64,000 nt of DNA, from the NCBI RefSeq assembly GCF_021353295.2, contig NZ_CP120635.1:62001-126000 (forward strand), read 5' to 3'. The notes below the pieces were generated by a model, which was not told the DNA's origin, ran no database searches, and saw only the letters and a list, made by a program, of their open reading frames with translations. Numbering within the stretch: position 1 is the stretch's first letter; each line of letters opens with the position of its first letter. Positions 23,434-31,955 of the stretch are shown one piece after another. The translations under genes were made by a program, and so were the position numbers. The DNA comes from Pseudodesulfovibrio thermohalotolerans (GTDB lineage: Bacteria > Desulfobacterota > Desulfovibrionia > Desulfovibrionales > Desulfovibrionaceae).

Positions 23434-24312
23434 TTAATTGCATGTATCCAGAAGGGCCAGGACCCCGGCCCAGGACGTCTTGAGGGTTTCGGAAAGCTCC
23501 GGGTTGTCCGTCTCGGTGAGGACCTTGCGATCGAGCATGGCGTCGACCACGGCGCGATCGTGCGGGAACCGTCCGGCCAGGGTGTAGCCCTTGCCGAGAC
23601 TCCACTGTTCGATCTCGTCGGTCATGCCCGGGTTGATGTCCCACTTGTTGACGAGCACGGCCACCTTGGTGCGGAACCTGTCGCACAGTTCGGCCACGCG
23701 CTTGAGGTCATGCAGGCCGGACGGGGTGGGCTCGGTGACGATGACGGCCAGGTCGGTTCCTGCCATGGAGCTGATGACCGGGCAGCCTATGCCGGGCGTG
23801 CCGTCGCAGAGCACCAGGTCGAGGCCTTTTTCCTCGGCGATGGTCCTGGCCTGCTGCTTGAGCAGGGTGACCAGGCGGCCGGAGTTTTCCTCGCCGGGGA
23901 AGAGCTGGGCATGGACCATGGGGCCGAATCGGGTGTCGGAGACATACCATTGTCCGCAGTGCTTTTCCGGGAAGTCGATGGCCTGTTCCGGGCAGAGGGC
24001 CACGCAGACCTTGCACCCTTCGCAGGCCATGGGCGCGACGCGGTAGACGTCGCCCGCCTCGTGCACGGCGTCGAACCGGCACAGTTCGGCGCACTGGCCG
24101 CAGCCGATGCAGCGGGCCGGGTCGATGATCGCCTCGTGGCCGGAGTTGAAGGCGTTTTCGGATTTGAGCTGCGGGTCGAGGAGCAGGTGCAGGTCCGGGG
24201 CGTCCACGTCGAGATCACAGAGAATGGCGTTTTCCGCGAGATGGGCGAACGCTCCGGCAATGGAAGTCTTGCCCGCGCCGCCCTTGCCGCTGATGACCAC
24301 TATTTCGCGCAT
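23434..24312 (-). CDS. MinD/Mrp-type P-loop ATPase with ferredoxin insert
   Basis: 292 residues. Deviant Walker A is SGKGGAGKTS at residue 8, switch region DLDVDAPDLHLLL. A two-[4Fe-4S] insert follows (CIGCGQCAELC and CEGCKVCVALC, about 62-100) and then DGTPGIGCPVISSM. Such paired ATPases assemble or load metal clusters in the orange-protein complex. ATG 24312 (REIVVISGKGG) was chosen; the open frame extends upstream only as an overlap of the next gene. It overlaps the partner ATPase by 13 bases. Confidence 0.88.
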   Translation of the reverse strand: MREIVVISGKGGAGKTSIAGAFAHLAENAILCDLDVDAPDLHLLLDPQLKSENAFNSGHEAIIDPARCIGCGQCAELCRFDAVHEAGDVYRVAPMACEGCKVCVALCPEQAIDFPEKHCGQWYVSDTRFGPMVHAQLFPGEENSGRLVTLLKQQARTIAEEKGLDLVLCDGTPGIGCPVISSMAGTDLAVIVTEPTPSGLHDLKRVAELCDRFRTKVAVLVNKWDINPGMTDEIEQWSLGKGYTLAGRFPHDRAVVDAMLDRKVLTETDNPELSETLKTSWAGVLALLDTCN

Positions 24313-25169
24313 GGTTCGCCTCCCTGGGCTGCCGCAGTGCGCATGTGTTCGCGCAGATCGACGAAGGTTTGTTCCAGTTCCCTGAGCGCGTCCGCGATGA
24401 CCTCGCCTCTGGAGTACGCTTCGGCGATTTCCCGGGAGTAGGGGATTTCGGCCCAGACCGGGATGTTGTTCTCGCGGCAGAAGTCCAGCACGGTGGCGTC
24501 GCCCAGATCGGACCTGTTGATGACCGCGCCCATGGGTTTGTTGAGCGGGGTGAAGGCTTCCCAGGCGAGCTTGAAGTCGTGGAATCCGAAGGGCGTGGGT
24601 TCGGTGACGAGGACGATGCAGTCCGCGTCGGTCACGGCTGCGATGGCCGGGCAGCTCACGCCCGGAGGGGCATCGATGAGGATGTCTCCCTGTTTCTCCA
24701 GTCCAGGGAAGAGGTGGCGGATCTGGCGCATGAGCGGCGGGCTCATGGCCTCGCCCACGCGCAGCCGACCCATGACGAAGTCGTGCCTTCCGGCCGTGCC
24801 CCGGCAGATCTCGCCCAGTTCGCGGCGGCCCGGGAAGAGCGCGCCTTCGGGGCACACGGCCAGGCAGCCGCCGCACCCGTGGCACATCTCCGGAAAGACG
24901 AGCAGGGTGTCGGCCATGACCGTGATGGCTTTGAACTGGCACAGGTCCGCGCAGGCCCGGCATCGGGTGCACTTGGACTCGTCGGCCTCGGGAACCTCGA
25001 TCCAGGCCTTGCGGATGTCGGTCAGCTCGGGCTTGAGGAAGAGGTGGAGATTAGGTTCCTCCACATCGAGGTCCACCAGGGTGGCGGGTCCGTCCCAAAG
25101 GGCGGCCAGGGACGAAGACACCGTGGTCTTGCCCGTGCCGCCCTTGCCGCTGGCGACGGCGTAGATCAC
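24300..25169 (-). CDS. MinD/Mrp-type P-loop ATPase with ferredoxin insert (partner)
   Basis: 289 residues, same architecture as its downstream neighbour: Walker A SGKGGTGKTT, switch DLDVEEPNLHLFL, clusters CTRCRACADLC and CHGCGGCLAVC, then DAPPGVSCPAIAAV. The two are paralogues and probably form a heterodimer. It overlaps the DUF134 fusion gene by 4 bases and the second ATPase by 13, so the four genes are one transcript. Confidence 0.88.
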   Translation of the reverse strand: MIYAVASGKGGTGKTTVSSSLAALWDGPATLVDLDVEEPNLHLFLKPELTDIRKAWIEVPEADESKCTRCRACADLCQFKAITVMADTLLVFPEMCHGCGGCLAVCPEGALFPGRRELGEICRGTAGRHDFVMGRLRVGEAMSPPLMRQIRHLFPGLEKQGDILIDAPPGVSCPAIAAVTDADCIVLVTEPTPFGFHDFKLAWEAFTPLNKPMGAVINRSDLGDATVLDFCRENNIPVWAEIPYSREIAEAYSRGEVIADALRELEQTFVDLREHMRTAAAQGGEPCAK

Positions 25170-26104
25170 TTGTTGCCTCCGGCCTGCGCATTGGGGGAGT
25201 CGGCCATGTTGACCTGGCCCGCCATGTATTTTTCGACCGCTTCGCGCACGGTCATGTTGTCAACGTCCTGGCCGATGCTGATGCCCGCGGCCTGAAGGGC
25301 GGTGAACGCCTTGGGGCCGACGTAGCCGGTCAGCAGAACCTTGGCTCCGGCGTTGGCCACGTTCTCGGCGGCCTGGATGCCCGCACCCTGGGCCATGGCC
25401 TGGGAACCGCCGTTGTCCACGTACTGAACCACGGTCATGGTTTCCGGGTCCACAATGGCGAAGCCGCCCGCCCGTCCGAAACGGGGGTCGACGCGGTCTT
25501 CCAGGGTGGGACCTTCGGTGGTCACTGCTATCTTGTTCATGGTTGCATCCTTGATTTGCTGTTGCGTTCCGGAGCCTGTCGCGGCTCCACGGCCCTGGCC
25601 CGCACCGGGCCCGGTACCCATGCCCTGGCCGCCCATTCCACGGCCCTGGCCCATACCCATTCCACGGCCCATTCCGCGGCCGCGACCGCCCATGCACCTT
25701 CCGCCGCCGCCTGCGCCGCGCGGTCCGGTTCCATCCATTCCTGGCATACTGTCATCTCCAAGTGTTTCGGACTGTTCGTCCCGTGACATTTTGGGGCATT
25801 CCCAGGCTTCTCGTGCAAGGGTGTAGTGGCCGCCCTCTATGCGGATGGCGTGCCCCTCGGCAAGCGCCGTGGCCACAATGCGCCGCGCCGCGCCGAGCAC
25901 TCTGCCGAAAGTGGCCCTGGATACGCCCATGGCCTGCGCGCCCTCCTCCTGGGTCAGCCCTTGGGCGTCGGCCAGCCGAAGCGCCTCCAGCTCTTCCAGG
26001 GTAAGGGTCGCGTTTTGCAATTCGTGCATTGGGATGCCCTGCGGCTTGTAGTATGTCGCTTCGGGCTCCTGTTGCACGGTCCGCCTGATTTTCCGTCTTC
26101 CCAT
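25166..26104 (-). CDS. Fusion of DUF134 DNA-binding domain and NifX-like cofactor domain
   Basis: 312 residues. Residues 1-100 are DUF134 (GRRKIRRTVQQEPEATYYKP, helix-turn-helix LTQEEGAQAMGVSRATFGRVL). Residues about 115-185 are a Gly/Met/Arg-rich linker (repeats of GRGMG). From MNKIAVTTEGPTLEDRVD on it is a NifX/MTH1175 domain ending in a flexible tail. DUF134 and NifX-like proteins are usually separate neighbours. The fusion suggests a regulator that senses the metal cluster handled by the operon. AGGACC precedes the ATG. It is the first gene of the leftward cluster. Confidence 0.85.
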   Translation of the reverse strand: MGRRKIRRTVQQEPEATYYKPQGIPMHELQNATLTLEELEALRLADAQGLTQEEGAQAMGVSRATFGRVLGAARRIVATALAEGHAIRIEGGHYTLAREAWECPKMSRDEQSETLGDDSMPGMDGTGPRGAGGGGRCMGGRGRGMGRGMGMGQGRGMGGQGMGTGPGAGQGRGAATGSGTQQQIKDATMNKIAVTTEGPTLEDRVDPRFGRAGGFAIVDPETMTVVQYVDNGGSQAMAQGAGIQAAENVANAGAKVLLTGYVGPKAFTALQAAGISIGQDVDNMTVREAVEKYMAGQVNMADSPNAQAGGNK

Positions 26105-26137
26105 CGGTCCTCACTCATATGAACAGTTACACAAATG

Positions 26138-26165
26138 AAGATACGCTCGGATATCCGGGAGTCAA
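26138..26165 (-). promoter_or_regulatory. Candidate promoter of the orange-protein-like cluster with palindrome in the spacer
   Basis: On the minus strand TTGACT (26165-26160), a 16-base spacer and TATCTT (26143-26138), giving a leader of about 27 bases before the ATG at 26104. The spacer contains the perfect palindrome CGGATATCCG (26148-26157), well placed for a repressor; the DUF134 product is the obvious candidate. Confidence 0.5.
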
Positions 26166-26181
26166 GGGGAAAAGTGAGCAT

Positions 26182-26781
26182 ATGCCCAAAAAAACACCAA
26201 ACGAGGATAAATCGGGAATGAAGGAAGGGGATTCGGAAGAGAGGGAAGCGGGGGAGGGCAGTTCCAGTCGTCTCGGTGGGGGCAAGACCGGGCATCCCCG
26301 TGGACAAGCGGTTCAAGCGGGTGTATTCACCTGGGTCATGCGAACTCCTGCGGATCGGCTCCGCCATACCATACTCTTCGAGGTCATCGGTCTCGTCACC
26401 TGCACCCCCCTGGCCTCCTGGGCGCTCGGTCGCGACCTGTTGCGCGTGGGCGTCATGTCCATGATAATTTCCCTCACGGCCATGGTCTGCAACTATCTGT
26501 TCAACCTGGCTTTCGATCACGCGCTTGAGCGCTTGGGCCATCCGGTGAATGTGCGTCCGCCCTGGCTGCGCGTTGTGCACGCCGTGCTTTTCGAAGCGAG
26601 CCTCATGCTGCTGACCGTGCCCTTCGTGGCCTGGTGGCTCGATCTTTCCCTGTGGGCTGGGTTCCTCACGGAAATCGGTTTCGCCGTCTTTTTCCTGGTT
26701 TACGCCTATATCTACAACTGGGCATATGACGCGTTTTTCCCCATGCCCGTGGCATCCACAATCGAAACGGCAGGAGACTAG
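26182..26781 (+). CDS. PACE-family (AceI-like) efflux transporter
   Basis: The C-terminal 147 residues, from MRTPADRLRHTILFEVIGL (26338), are two tandem transmembrane-pair domains. Each opens with the R-x-x-H...FE pattern (second: RVVHAVLFEASLMLLTVPF), giving four membrane segments. PACE proteins export biocides such as chlorhexidine or short diamines. ATG 26182 has AGGGG upstream, but the 52 residues before 26338 are low-complexity, charged and atypical, so 26338 may be the true start. The stop is 2 bases before the LysE gene, so the two exporters are co-transcribed. Confidence 0.82.
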   Translation: MPKKTPNEDKSGMKEGDSEEREAGEGSSSRLGGGKTGHPRGQAVQAGVFTWVMRTPADRLRHTILFEVIGLVTCTPLASWALGRDLLRVGVMSMIISLTAMVCNYLFNLAFDHALERLGHPVNVRPPWLRVVHAVLFEASLMLLTVPFVAWWLDLSLWAGFLTEIGFAVFFLVYAYIYNWAYDAFFPMPVASTIETAGD

Positions 26782-26783
26782 CC

Positions 26784-27422
26784 ATGTTCGGCGTCCATGA
26801 CTTCCTTCTTTTCGTCCTTTCCGGTCTGCTCTTGAACATCACCCCGGGCCAGGACGTTTTCTATGTCGTCAGCAGGGGCGCGTCCCATGGCTGGAAAATG
26901 GGTTCGGTGGCCGCTCTTGGAGTGTGCACCGGCTGTTTTGTGCACGTCTTCGCGGCCGCCCTCGGTTTGTCCGCCATCCTCGCAACCTCGGCCATGGCCT
27001 TTACCGTGGTCAAATTCGTGGGCGCGGCCTACCTCATCTGGGTCGGCATCTCCATGTGGCGCAAGAACGGCAGCGGCAACGGCGGGGAAACGGATGAATT
27101 CTTTCGGGTGAAAGCGAGCAAGGTCTACGCCCAGGGGTTCTGGACCAATGCCCTCAATCCCAAGGTCGCCCTGTTCTTCATGGCGTTTCTTCCCCAGTTC
27201 GTGACCGTGGACGCGCCCAACAAGCCGCTTGCCTTTCTTCTGCTCGGCATGGTCTTCACCTGCACCGGCACCCTGGTCAATCTTACCTACGCATGGTCCG
27301 CCGCGCGCGTTTCCGCCAAGCTCGGAAAGAACGGCTCCTTCGGCACCTGGGCCAAGCGGGCCGCCGGCACCTTGTTTGTCGGCCTGGGCATCCGTCTGGC
27401 CATGTCCGATTCCGTGGGCTAG
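26784..27422 (+). CDS. LysE/RhtB-family amino-acid exporter
   Basis: 212 residues with six hydrophobic segments and the family signature in the first loop (LLLNITPGQDVFYVVSRGASHG). Other family motifs are FVGAAYLIWVGISMWR and GFWTNALNPKVALFFMAFLPQFV. It exports amino acids or related small metabolites across the inner membrane. It follows the PACE gene by 2 bases and ends before a good terminator at 27517. Confidence 0.92.
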   Translation: MFGVHDFLLFVLSGLLLNITPGQDVFYVVSRGASHGWKMGSVAALGVCTGCFVHVFAAALGLSAILATSAMAFTVVKFVGAAYLIWVGISMWRKNGSGNGGETDEFFRVKASKVYAQGFWTNALNPKVALFFMAFLPQFVTVDAPNKPLAFLLLGMVFTCTGTLVNLTYAWSAARVSAKLGKNGSFGTWAKRAAGTLFVGLGIRLAMSDSVG

Positions 27423-27516
27423 GACCGTTTTTCGCGGACAGCCTTCCGAGAGCTTCCGGCATGTTCCGCCGGGGCGTCTATTGCCGCTTGCGCATCGCCG
27501 TTCCCGGCGTTTCGTC

Positions 27517-27557
27517 GACCGTCGGTCCCATACAGGGCCCGACGGCGTCTTTTTTTT
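27517..27557 (+). terminator. Rho-independent terminator of the PACE-LysE pair
   Basis: CCGTCGG (27519-27525) pairs with CCGACGG (27539-27545), followed by CGTC and eight Ts. It lies about 95 bases after the LysE stop. 27423-27516 shows nothing else. Confidence 0.7.
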
Positions 27558-27673
27558 ACAGCCATGCGACGACGTTTCCGGTCATATCTGCGCGGTTTGC
27601 GGATCAGCGCCGACCGGCCGCGTGGGGAAGTGGGCATGTCGGCCGGGTAGGGGGTCGCGTTTCCAGAAACGGG

Positions 27674-27708
27674 GAAGCCCCGGTCTCGGGGGCTGAGACC
27701 GGGGCTTC
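27674..27708. terminator. Perfect 14-bp hairpin downstream of the small HTH gene
   Basis: GAAGCCCCGGTCTC (27674-27687) and its exact complement (27695-27708) with a 7-base loop. It sits 43 bases past the minus-strand HTH gene stop. Ts are sparse on either side, so termination efficiency is uncertain. Confidence 0.55.
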
Positions 27709-27750
27709 ATCATCAAGAGGAGGTAAGGCAGGGGTGTGACTATCGGTTAT

Positions 27751-27921
27751 CTAGGCGGGTTCGTAGTAGCACCGCTTGGGCGAGACCACGCTCCCTTCTT
27801 CCTTGAGGACCTTTATGACCTTGGAAATTTCTTTGCTGTCCACATCGAGGGCTTTGGCGACGTCGCCGGGACGAACCGGCTTTCCGGCCTCCCGCATGGC
27901 TTTCAGGACTTTATCTTTCAT
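27751..27921 (-). CDS. 56-residue winged-helix DNA-binding protein
   Basis: Reads MKDKVLKAMREAGKPVRPGD and continues with VAKALDVDSKEISKVIKVLKEEG to a C-terminal RCYYEPA. This is a compact helix-turn-helix with a short wing, like half of a MarR/ArsR-type reader. GGGAGC lies 8 bases before the ATG. The coding sense is clear: Lys/Glu-rich helices with the standard A-x3-D-x3-I-S-x-V-I-x2-L pattern. The partner gene it controls is not evident; it could be a dimeric regulator or nucleoid-type protein. Confidence 0.75.
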   Translation of the reverse strand: MKDKVLKAMREAGKPVRPGDVAKALDVDSKEISKVIKVLKEEGSVVSPKRCYYEPA

Positions 27922-28087
27922 TGGAATGCTCCCGTTGTTGTGATTTGATATTAAGAATCATTCCTGAAACGAGCACTTTTGTCAACAGAAAATAGGAGCG
28001 GTTGCCACGGATTGGACAAAAAAGTTAGGATTGAAGCCAGCCCAGGCCCTTGCCGGGTGTTTTTCGACCTTTCAGCCAAGGAGCACC

Positions 28088-29644
28088 ATGCTCGAATCAC
28101 CCTTCATATCAGGATGGGGAATTCCCATTGGAATCGGCTTGTTGCGATCGAATGCCGGGGCGTGGGCCGAGGCTCGCGGACCGCATTTCGCGGACGCATG
28201 GCGGAAAGGCGTGTTGCGCTTTCGCGGGGCGGCATTGCTGGGGTGCGTCATCTGTCTGATTCTGGCGGTGTGGTCCGTACCGGCCCGGAGCGCCGAACCG
28301 GCGGGGAAGGCCGGGGAGCGGGTGCGCCAGTCGTGGAAGGGAGACCTCTCGCAGATCATGGAAACGCGTCGGCCCATCCGGGTGCTGGTGGTCTACAACC
28401 GGACCAACTTCTTCATGAAGGAAGGGGTGATGCGGGGGCTTGAAGCGGACAAGATGCGCGCCTATGAGGAATATCTGGGCAAATCTTACGGGAAGGATAT
28501 GGTGCGGGTGGTCTTTGTGCCGGTCCCCTTCAACGAGTTGTTTTCGGCCCTGCGGGAGGGCAGGGGCGACATTGCGGCGGCGGCCCTTACCGTGACCGCA
28601 GAGCGGAAAAGGGACGTGGCGTTTGCCGCTCCCTATCGCACCGGGATTCGCGAGATCGTGGTCGGCGGCCCCGGAAGCCGGGAACTGTCCTCGGCCGAGG
28701 CGTTGTCGGGCCTCAAGGTGACGGTGCTGGCGGGGTCGAGTTATGCCGAGCATTTGTCGGACCTGAACGCGCTACTGAAAAAACGGGGAAGCGCGCCGGT
28801 GCGCGTCAGGGAGGCCGACGCCCATCTGGCCACCGAGGACCTGCTGGAGATGGTGGCCGGGGGACTGATCCCGTACACCGTGGCCGACGAATTTCTGGCC
28901 CGGCAGTGGGTGAAGGTCTATCCCGAGCTGCGTCTCAACCCGGACGCGCTGGTCCATTCCAGCGGCGAGCTGGCCTGGGCCGTGCGCAAGGACTGCCCTG
29001 AACTGCGCGAAAGCCTTTCCGGGTTCGCGGCCACCGTGCGGCAGGGAACCCTGCTCGGAAACATGCTTTTCAAGCGGTATTACGGGAGCGGCGAGTTTAT
29101 CGGCGACCCCACGGCCCCGGTGGAGATCGGCAAGCTCAAGCCCATGGCCGATCTGTTTCGCAAGTATGCGGAGATGTACGATTTCGACTGGCTCAAGATT
29201 GCGGCCCTGGCCTACCGGGAGTCGCGTTTCGACATGAGCCTGACGAGCCGGGCCGGGGCGGTGGGCGTCATGCAGATCAAGCCCTCGACCGCGGCCTGGT
29301 CAGTGGTGGGCATCCCGGACGTATCCACCCTGGAGAACAACATCCACGCCGGGGTCAAGTATCTGCGCTATCTGACGGACAACTACTTCGCGGACGCTGC
29401 CCCGGAGGCGAGGATGGATTTCGCTCTGGCCGCCTACAACGCCGGTCCCAACCGGATCACGCAGGTACGCAGGCGGGCAAAGGAAATGGGTCTTGATCCC
29501 AACCGCTGGTTCGGCAACGCCGAGTGGGCCGCCTACGACCTTATCGGCCGGGAGACCACGGCTTACGTGGCCCAGGTCCTTATGTGCTACGTGGCCTACA
29601 AGGGAGCGGAAGAAGTCCTGACAAAGCGGCGCGAAGCCCGGTGA
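28088..29644 (+). CDS. MltF-like membrane-bound lytic transglycosylase
   Basis: 518 residues. After an unusually long N-terminus with a membrane segment (GAALLGCVICLILAVWSVPA, about 50-70) comes a solute-binding-type domain (about 95-325: RPIRVLVVYNRTNFFM, RGDIAAAALTVTAERKRDV). A soluble lytic transglycosylase domain follows with catalytic Glu in AYRESRFD (near 378), VMQIKPSTA and AYNAGPNR. It cleaves peptidoglycan at MurNAc-GlcNAc bonds in the periplasm. AAGGAG precedes ATG 28088; the frame is open further upstream without a ribosome site. Confidence 0.9.
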   Translation: MLESPFISGWGIPIGIGLLRSNAGAWAEARGPHFADAWRKGVLRFRGAALLGCVICLILAVWSVPARSAEPAGKAGERVRQSWKGDLSQIMETRRPIRVLVVYNRTNFFMKEGVMRGLEADKMRAYEEYLGKSYGKDMVRVVFVPVPFNELFSALREGRGDIAAAALTVTAERKRDVAFAAPYRTGIREIVVGGPGSRELSSAEALSGLKVTVLAGSSYAEHLSDLNALLKKRGSAPVRVREADAHLATEDLLEMVAGGLIPYTVADEFLARQWVKVYPELRLNPDALVHSSGELAWAVRKDCPELRESLSGFAATVRQGTLLGNMLFKRYYGSGEFIGDPTAPVEIGKLKPMADLFRKYAEMYDFDWLKIAALAYRESRFDMSLTSRAGAVGVMQIKPSTAAWSVVGIPDVSTLENNIHAGVKYLRYLTDNYFADAAPEARMDFALAAYNAGPNRITQVRRRAKEMGLDPNRWFGNAEWAAYDLIGRETTAYVAQVLMCYVAYKGAEEVLTKRREAR

Positions 29645-29747
29645 CGGGACGCACGACACAAGTCCGGGCGCGTGCGGCGCGTCCGGGCGCATGACCAGAC
29701 CCCGGGCGGCGGACCGTCCGGGAGCGGCGGGCAGTCTCCGAACCCGG

Positions 29748-30008
29748 TTAGTACCTGGGGCGTGGGGCGCGCGGTTTGGCTTCGTTGACCTTCAGGGGTC
29801 GTCCGGACATCTGGTAGCCGTCCAGGGCCTCGATGGCCGCGGCGGCGTCAGCGTCCGACATTTCCACGAATCCGAATCCGCGGAAGCGGCCGGTTTCATG
29901 GTCCTGAATGAGTTTTACGGAAGAAACGGTGCCGTGGGACGCGAACAGGTCGCGCACGTCGTTCTCGGTTGCGCCGAAGGGAATGTTGCCGACATAAATG
30001 CTTTTCAT
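29748..30008 (-). CDS. Small RNA-recognition-motif (RRM) protein
   Basis: 86 residues, one RRM: RNP2 SIYVGNIPFGATENDVRDLF and RNP1 GRFRGFGFVEM, then a short basic tail (KPRAPRPRY). Such proteins resemble the cyanobacterial Rbp cold-induced family and bind mRNA. ATG 30008 follows GGAG at a workable distance; the upstream in-frame extension lacks family similarity. It stands alone, with 348 bases of non-coding DNA (30009-30356) before purD in which I see promoters only in outline. Confidence 0.9.
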   Translation of the reverse strand: MKSIYVGNIPFGATENDVRDLFASHGTVSSVKLIQDHETGRFRGFGFVEMSDADAAAAIEALDGYQMSGRPLKVNEAKPRAPRPRY

Positions 30009-30356
30009 GACAAAGAGGCTCCAACAAAAGTAATTCTGCGAACGGGGAAGGGTTGTGATCGCCGGGTTCCGGACCGTGAGCCCGAAGGGTTGCCGACTGC
30101 TCTTCCCCGCGCCATTTCCGCGTCCCGGACTCACACGGCCAAGCCATTGGGAGTACGGGATTACCTTAGCCATTACGACGAGTTGCAATTTTCGTCAACA
30201 GGGTGAAGCGTTTTTTGTCGACCCGGACCCGTTCCTTTCCCGGAAATCCAATGAGGGCGCGGCATGGCGGGCCGGAACCCGGCGGCCATAGTCCTTGAAA
30301 AATGGCGCGATTTTCCTTACACCGTGAACATCCCGAAAACAGACTGGAGGGGAACG

Positions 30357-31634
30357 ATGAAGATTTTGGTTGTCGGTTCCGGAGGCCGTGAGCACGCCCT
30401 GTGCTGGAAGCTGGCTCAGAACCCGAACGTGGAGACCGTCCTTTGCGCCCCGGGCAACGGCGGCACCGCCCAGGTGGGCGAGAATATAGATGTGAAGGAC
30501 GACGACATTCCGGGCCTGGTGGCTCTGGCCAGGGACAACGAGGTGGACCTCGTTGTGGCCGGACCCGAGCTGCCGCTGGTGCTCGGCCTGGAAAACGCGC
30601 TCAGGCAGGAGGGCATTCCCTGCTTCGGGCCCAACGCCTTTGCCGCCAACCTGGAAGGCTCCAAGGCGTTCTCCAAGAACGTCATGGCCGAGGCGGGCGT
30701 GCCTACCGCGCCCTTCCGCGTGTTCGACGAATATGAGGACGCGGTGGCCTTCATCAAGGAAAAGGGCGCGCCCATCGTGGTCAAGGCCGACGGTCTGGCC
30801 GCAGGCAAGGGCGTGGTCGTGGCCACCTCCGAGGAGGAGGCGCTGGAGGCCCTGGATGAGATGATGGTCAAGAAGGTCTTCGGCTCCGCCGGGGAACGCG
30901 TGGTCATCGAGGAGACCCTCAAGGGAGAGGAAGCCTCCTTCCTTTGCTTCTGCGACGGCGTGAACTACGCCATGCTCCCGTCCAGCCAGGACCACAAGGC
31001 CGCCTTTGACGGCGACACCGGCCCCAACACCGGCGGCATGGGCGCCTATTCTCCAGCCCCCATCCTGCCCAAGGAAAAATACGCCGAGACCGCCGAGCTG
31101 TGCATCAAGCCCATCCTGCGTCATCTGGCCGCCAAGGGGGAGCCGTTCAAGGGCGTGCTTTACGCCGGGCTCATGTACACCGAGAACGGCCCCAGCGTGC
31201 TCGAATACAACGTCCGTTTCGGCGATCCGGAATGCCAGCCCCTGCTGATGCGCCTGGAGACCGATCTGCTTGAGATCATGTTCGCCTGCATCGACGGCAA
31301 GCTCGATCAGGTGGAGGTCCGGTCCACCCCGCAGACCGCCTGCGGCGTGGTCGTGGCCGCCGAGGGCTATCCCGGCTCCTACCCCAAGGGCATGGAGATC
31401 ACCGGCATTGACGAGGCCGACGCCATGGAAGGAGTCAAGGTCTTCCAGGCGGGCACCAGGCTGGAGAACGGCAAGATCGTCACCTCCGGCGGCCGGGTGC
31501 TCTGCGTCACCGCCTTGGGCGACGATCTGGCCGCCGCGCGGGAGAGGGCCTACGAGGCCGTGGCCAAGGTTCACTTCGACAAGAGCTTTTATCGCCGCGA
31601 CATCGCCGACAAGGGCTTGAAACGCGCCGAATAA
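30357..31634 (+). CDS. purD: Phosphoribosylamine-glycine ligase (GAR synthetase)
   Basis: 425 residues, the usual length. N-domain KILVVGSGGREHALCWKL, ATP-grasp elements GKGVVVATSEEEALEAL and DGDTGPNTGGMGAYSP, then VLEYNVRFGDPECQPLL. It makes glycinamide ribonucleotide in step two of purine synthesis. ATG 30357 follows GGAGGGG. purE lies about 320 bases downstream, separated by a hairpin and repeat sequence. Confidence 0.96.
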   Translation: MKILVVGSGGREHALCWKLAQNPNVETVLCAPGNGGTAQVGENIDVKDDDIPGLVALARDNEVDLVVAGPELPLVLGLENALRQEGIPCFGPNAFAANLEGSKAFSKNVMAEAGVPTAPFRVFDEYEDAVAFIKEKGAPIVVKADGLAAGKGVVVATSEEEALEALDEMMVKKVFGSAGERVVIEETLKGEEASFLCFCDGVNYAMLPSSQDHKAAFDGDTGPNTGGMGAYSPAPILPKEKYAETAELCIKPILRHLAAKGEPFKGVLYAGLMYTENGPSVLEYNVRFGDPECQPLLMRLETDLLEIMFACIDGKLDQVEVRSTPQTACGVVVAAEGYPGSYPKGMEITGIDEADAMEGVKVFQAGTRLENGKIVTSGGRVLCVTALGDDLAAARERAYEAVAKVHFDKSFYRRDIADKGLKRAE

Positions 31635-31646
31635 TCTGGAAGAAAG

Positions 31647-31682
31647 GCAAGGGGGAAACTTTTTCGAAGGTTTCCCCCTTGC
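31647..31682 (+). terminator. 13-bp hairpin after purD (repeat family)
   Basis: GCAAGGGGGAAAC (31647-31659) and its exact complement (31670-31682) with loop TTTTTCGAAG. There is no T-run after it. The GGGGGAAA arms and TTCGAAGG tip resemble the inverted repeats at 22299 and 22542. Confidence 0.5.
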
Positions 31683-31955
31683 ACTCTCCCCCTCATGACT
31701 ATTGGCGTTGCGTCGCCGGGAGGGGGGCCGGGAAGCGGATGCCCGGCAAGACGGCGCAGGGGCGCAAGCCTCTCCGGCAACTGTTTCTGCACAAACGATT
31801 TTCCGGCCTTTTCCATTCTTGCCGATCGCGTTGAGCCGTTTTCGGAAAGAATGGAAATGGGATTCGGCGGAAGGGAAGAGGGAAGTTCTTTTTCGGAGGA
31901 TTTCCCGCGTTCCGTTTTCCTCCGGCGGCCGGAGGCACCTACAAAGGAGCATACG
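31683..31955. repeat. Purine intergenic region with degenerate repeat
   Basis: Non-coding. It contains CCATTCTT/AAGAATGG inverted arms around 31814-31857 and a degenerate copy of the GGAAGGGAAGAGGGAA repeat at about 31870-31915, ending in CCTCCGGCGGCCGGAGGCACC (31920-31939). It then gives the AAAGGAGC ribosome site of purE. No riboswitch was recognised. Confidence 0.45.

Noticed and set aside
27419..27637. A 72-codon Arg/Lys-rich minus-strand frame after LysE
   Set aside because: No ribosome site, runs through the terminator hairpin, and has no fold pattern.
27736..27948. A 70-codon plus-strand frame
   Set aside because: It is the antisense of the 56-residue winged-helix gene, which has a ribosome site and a real fold.
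31690..31955. Possible riboswitch before purE
   Set aside because: There are hairpins but no conserved purine, cobalamin, ZTP or Moco motif that I can recognise; repeat DNA explains the structure.
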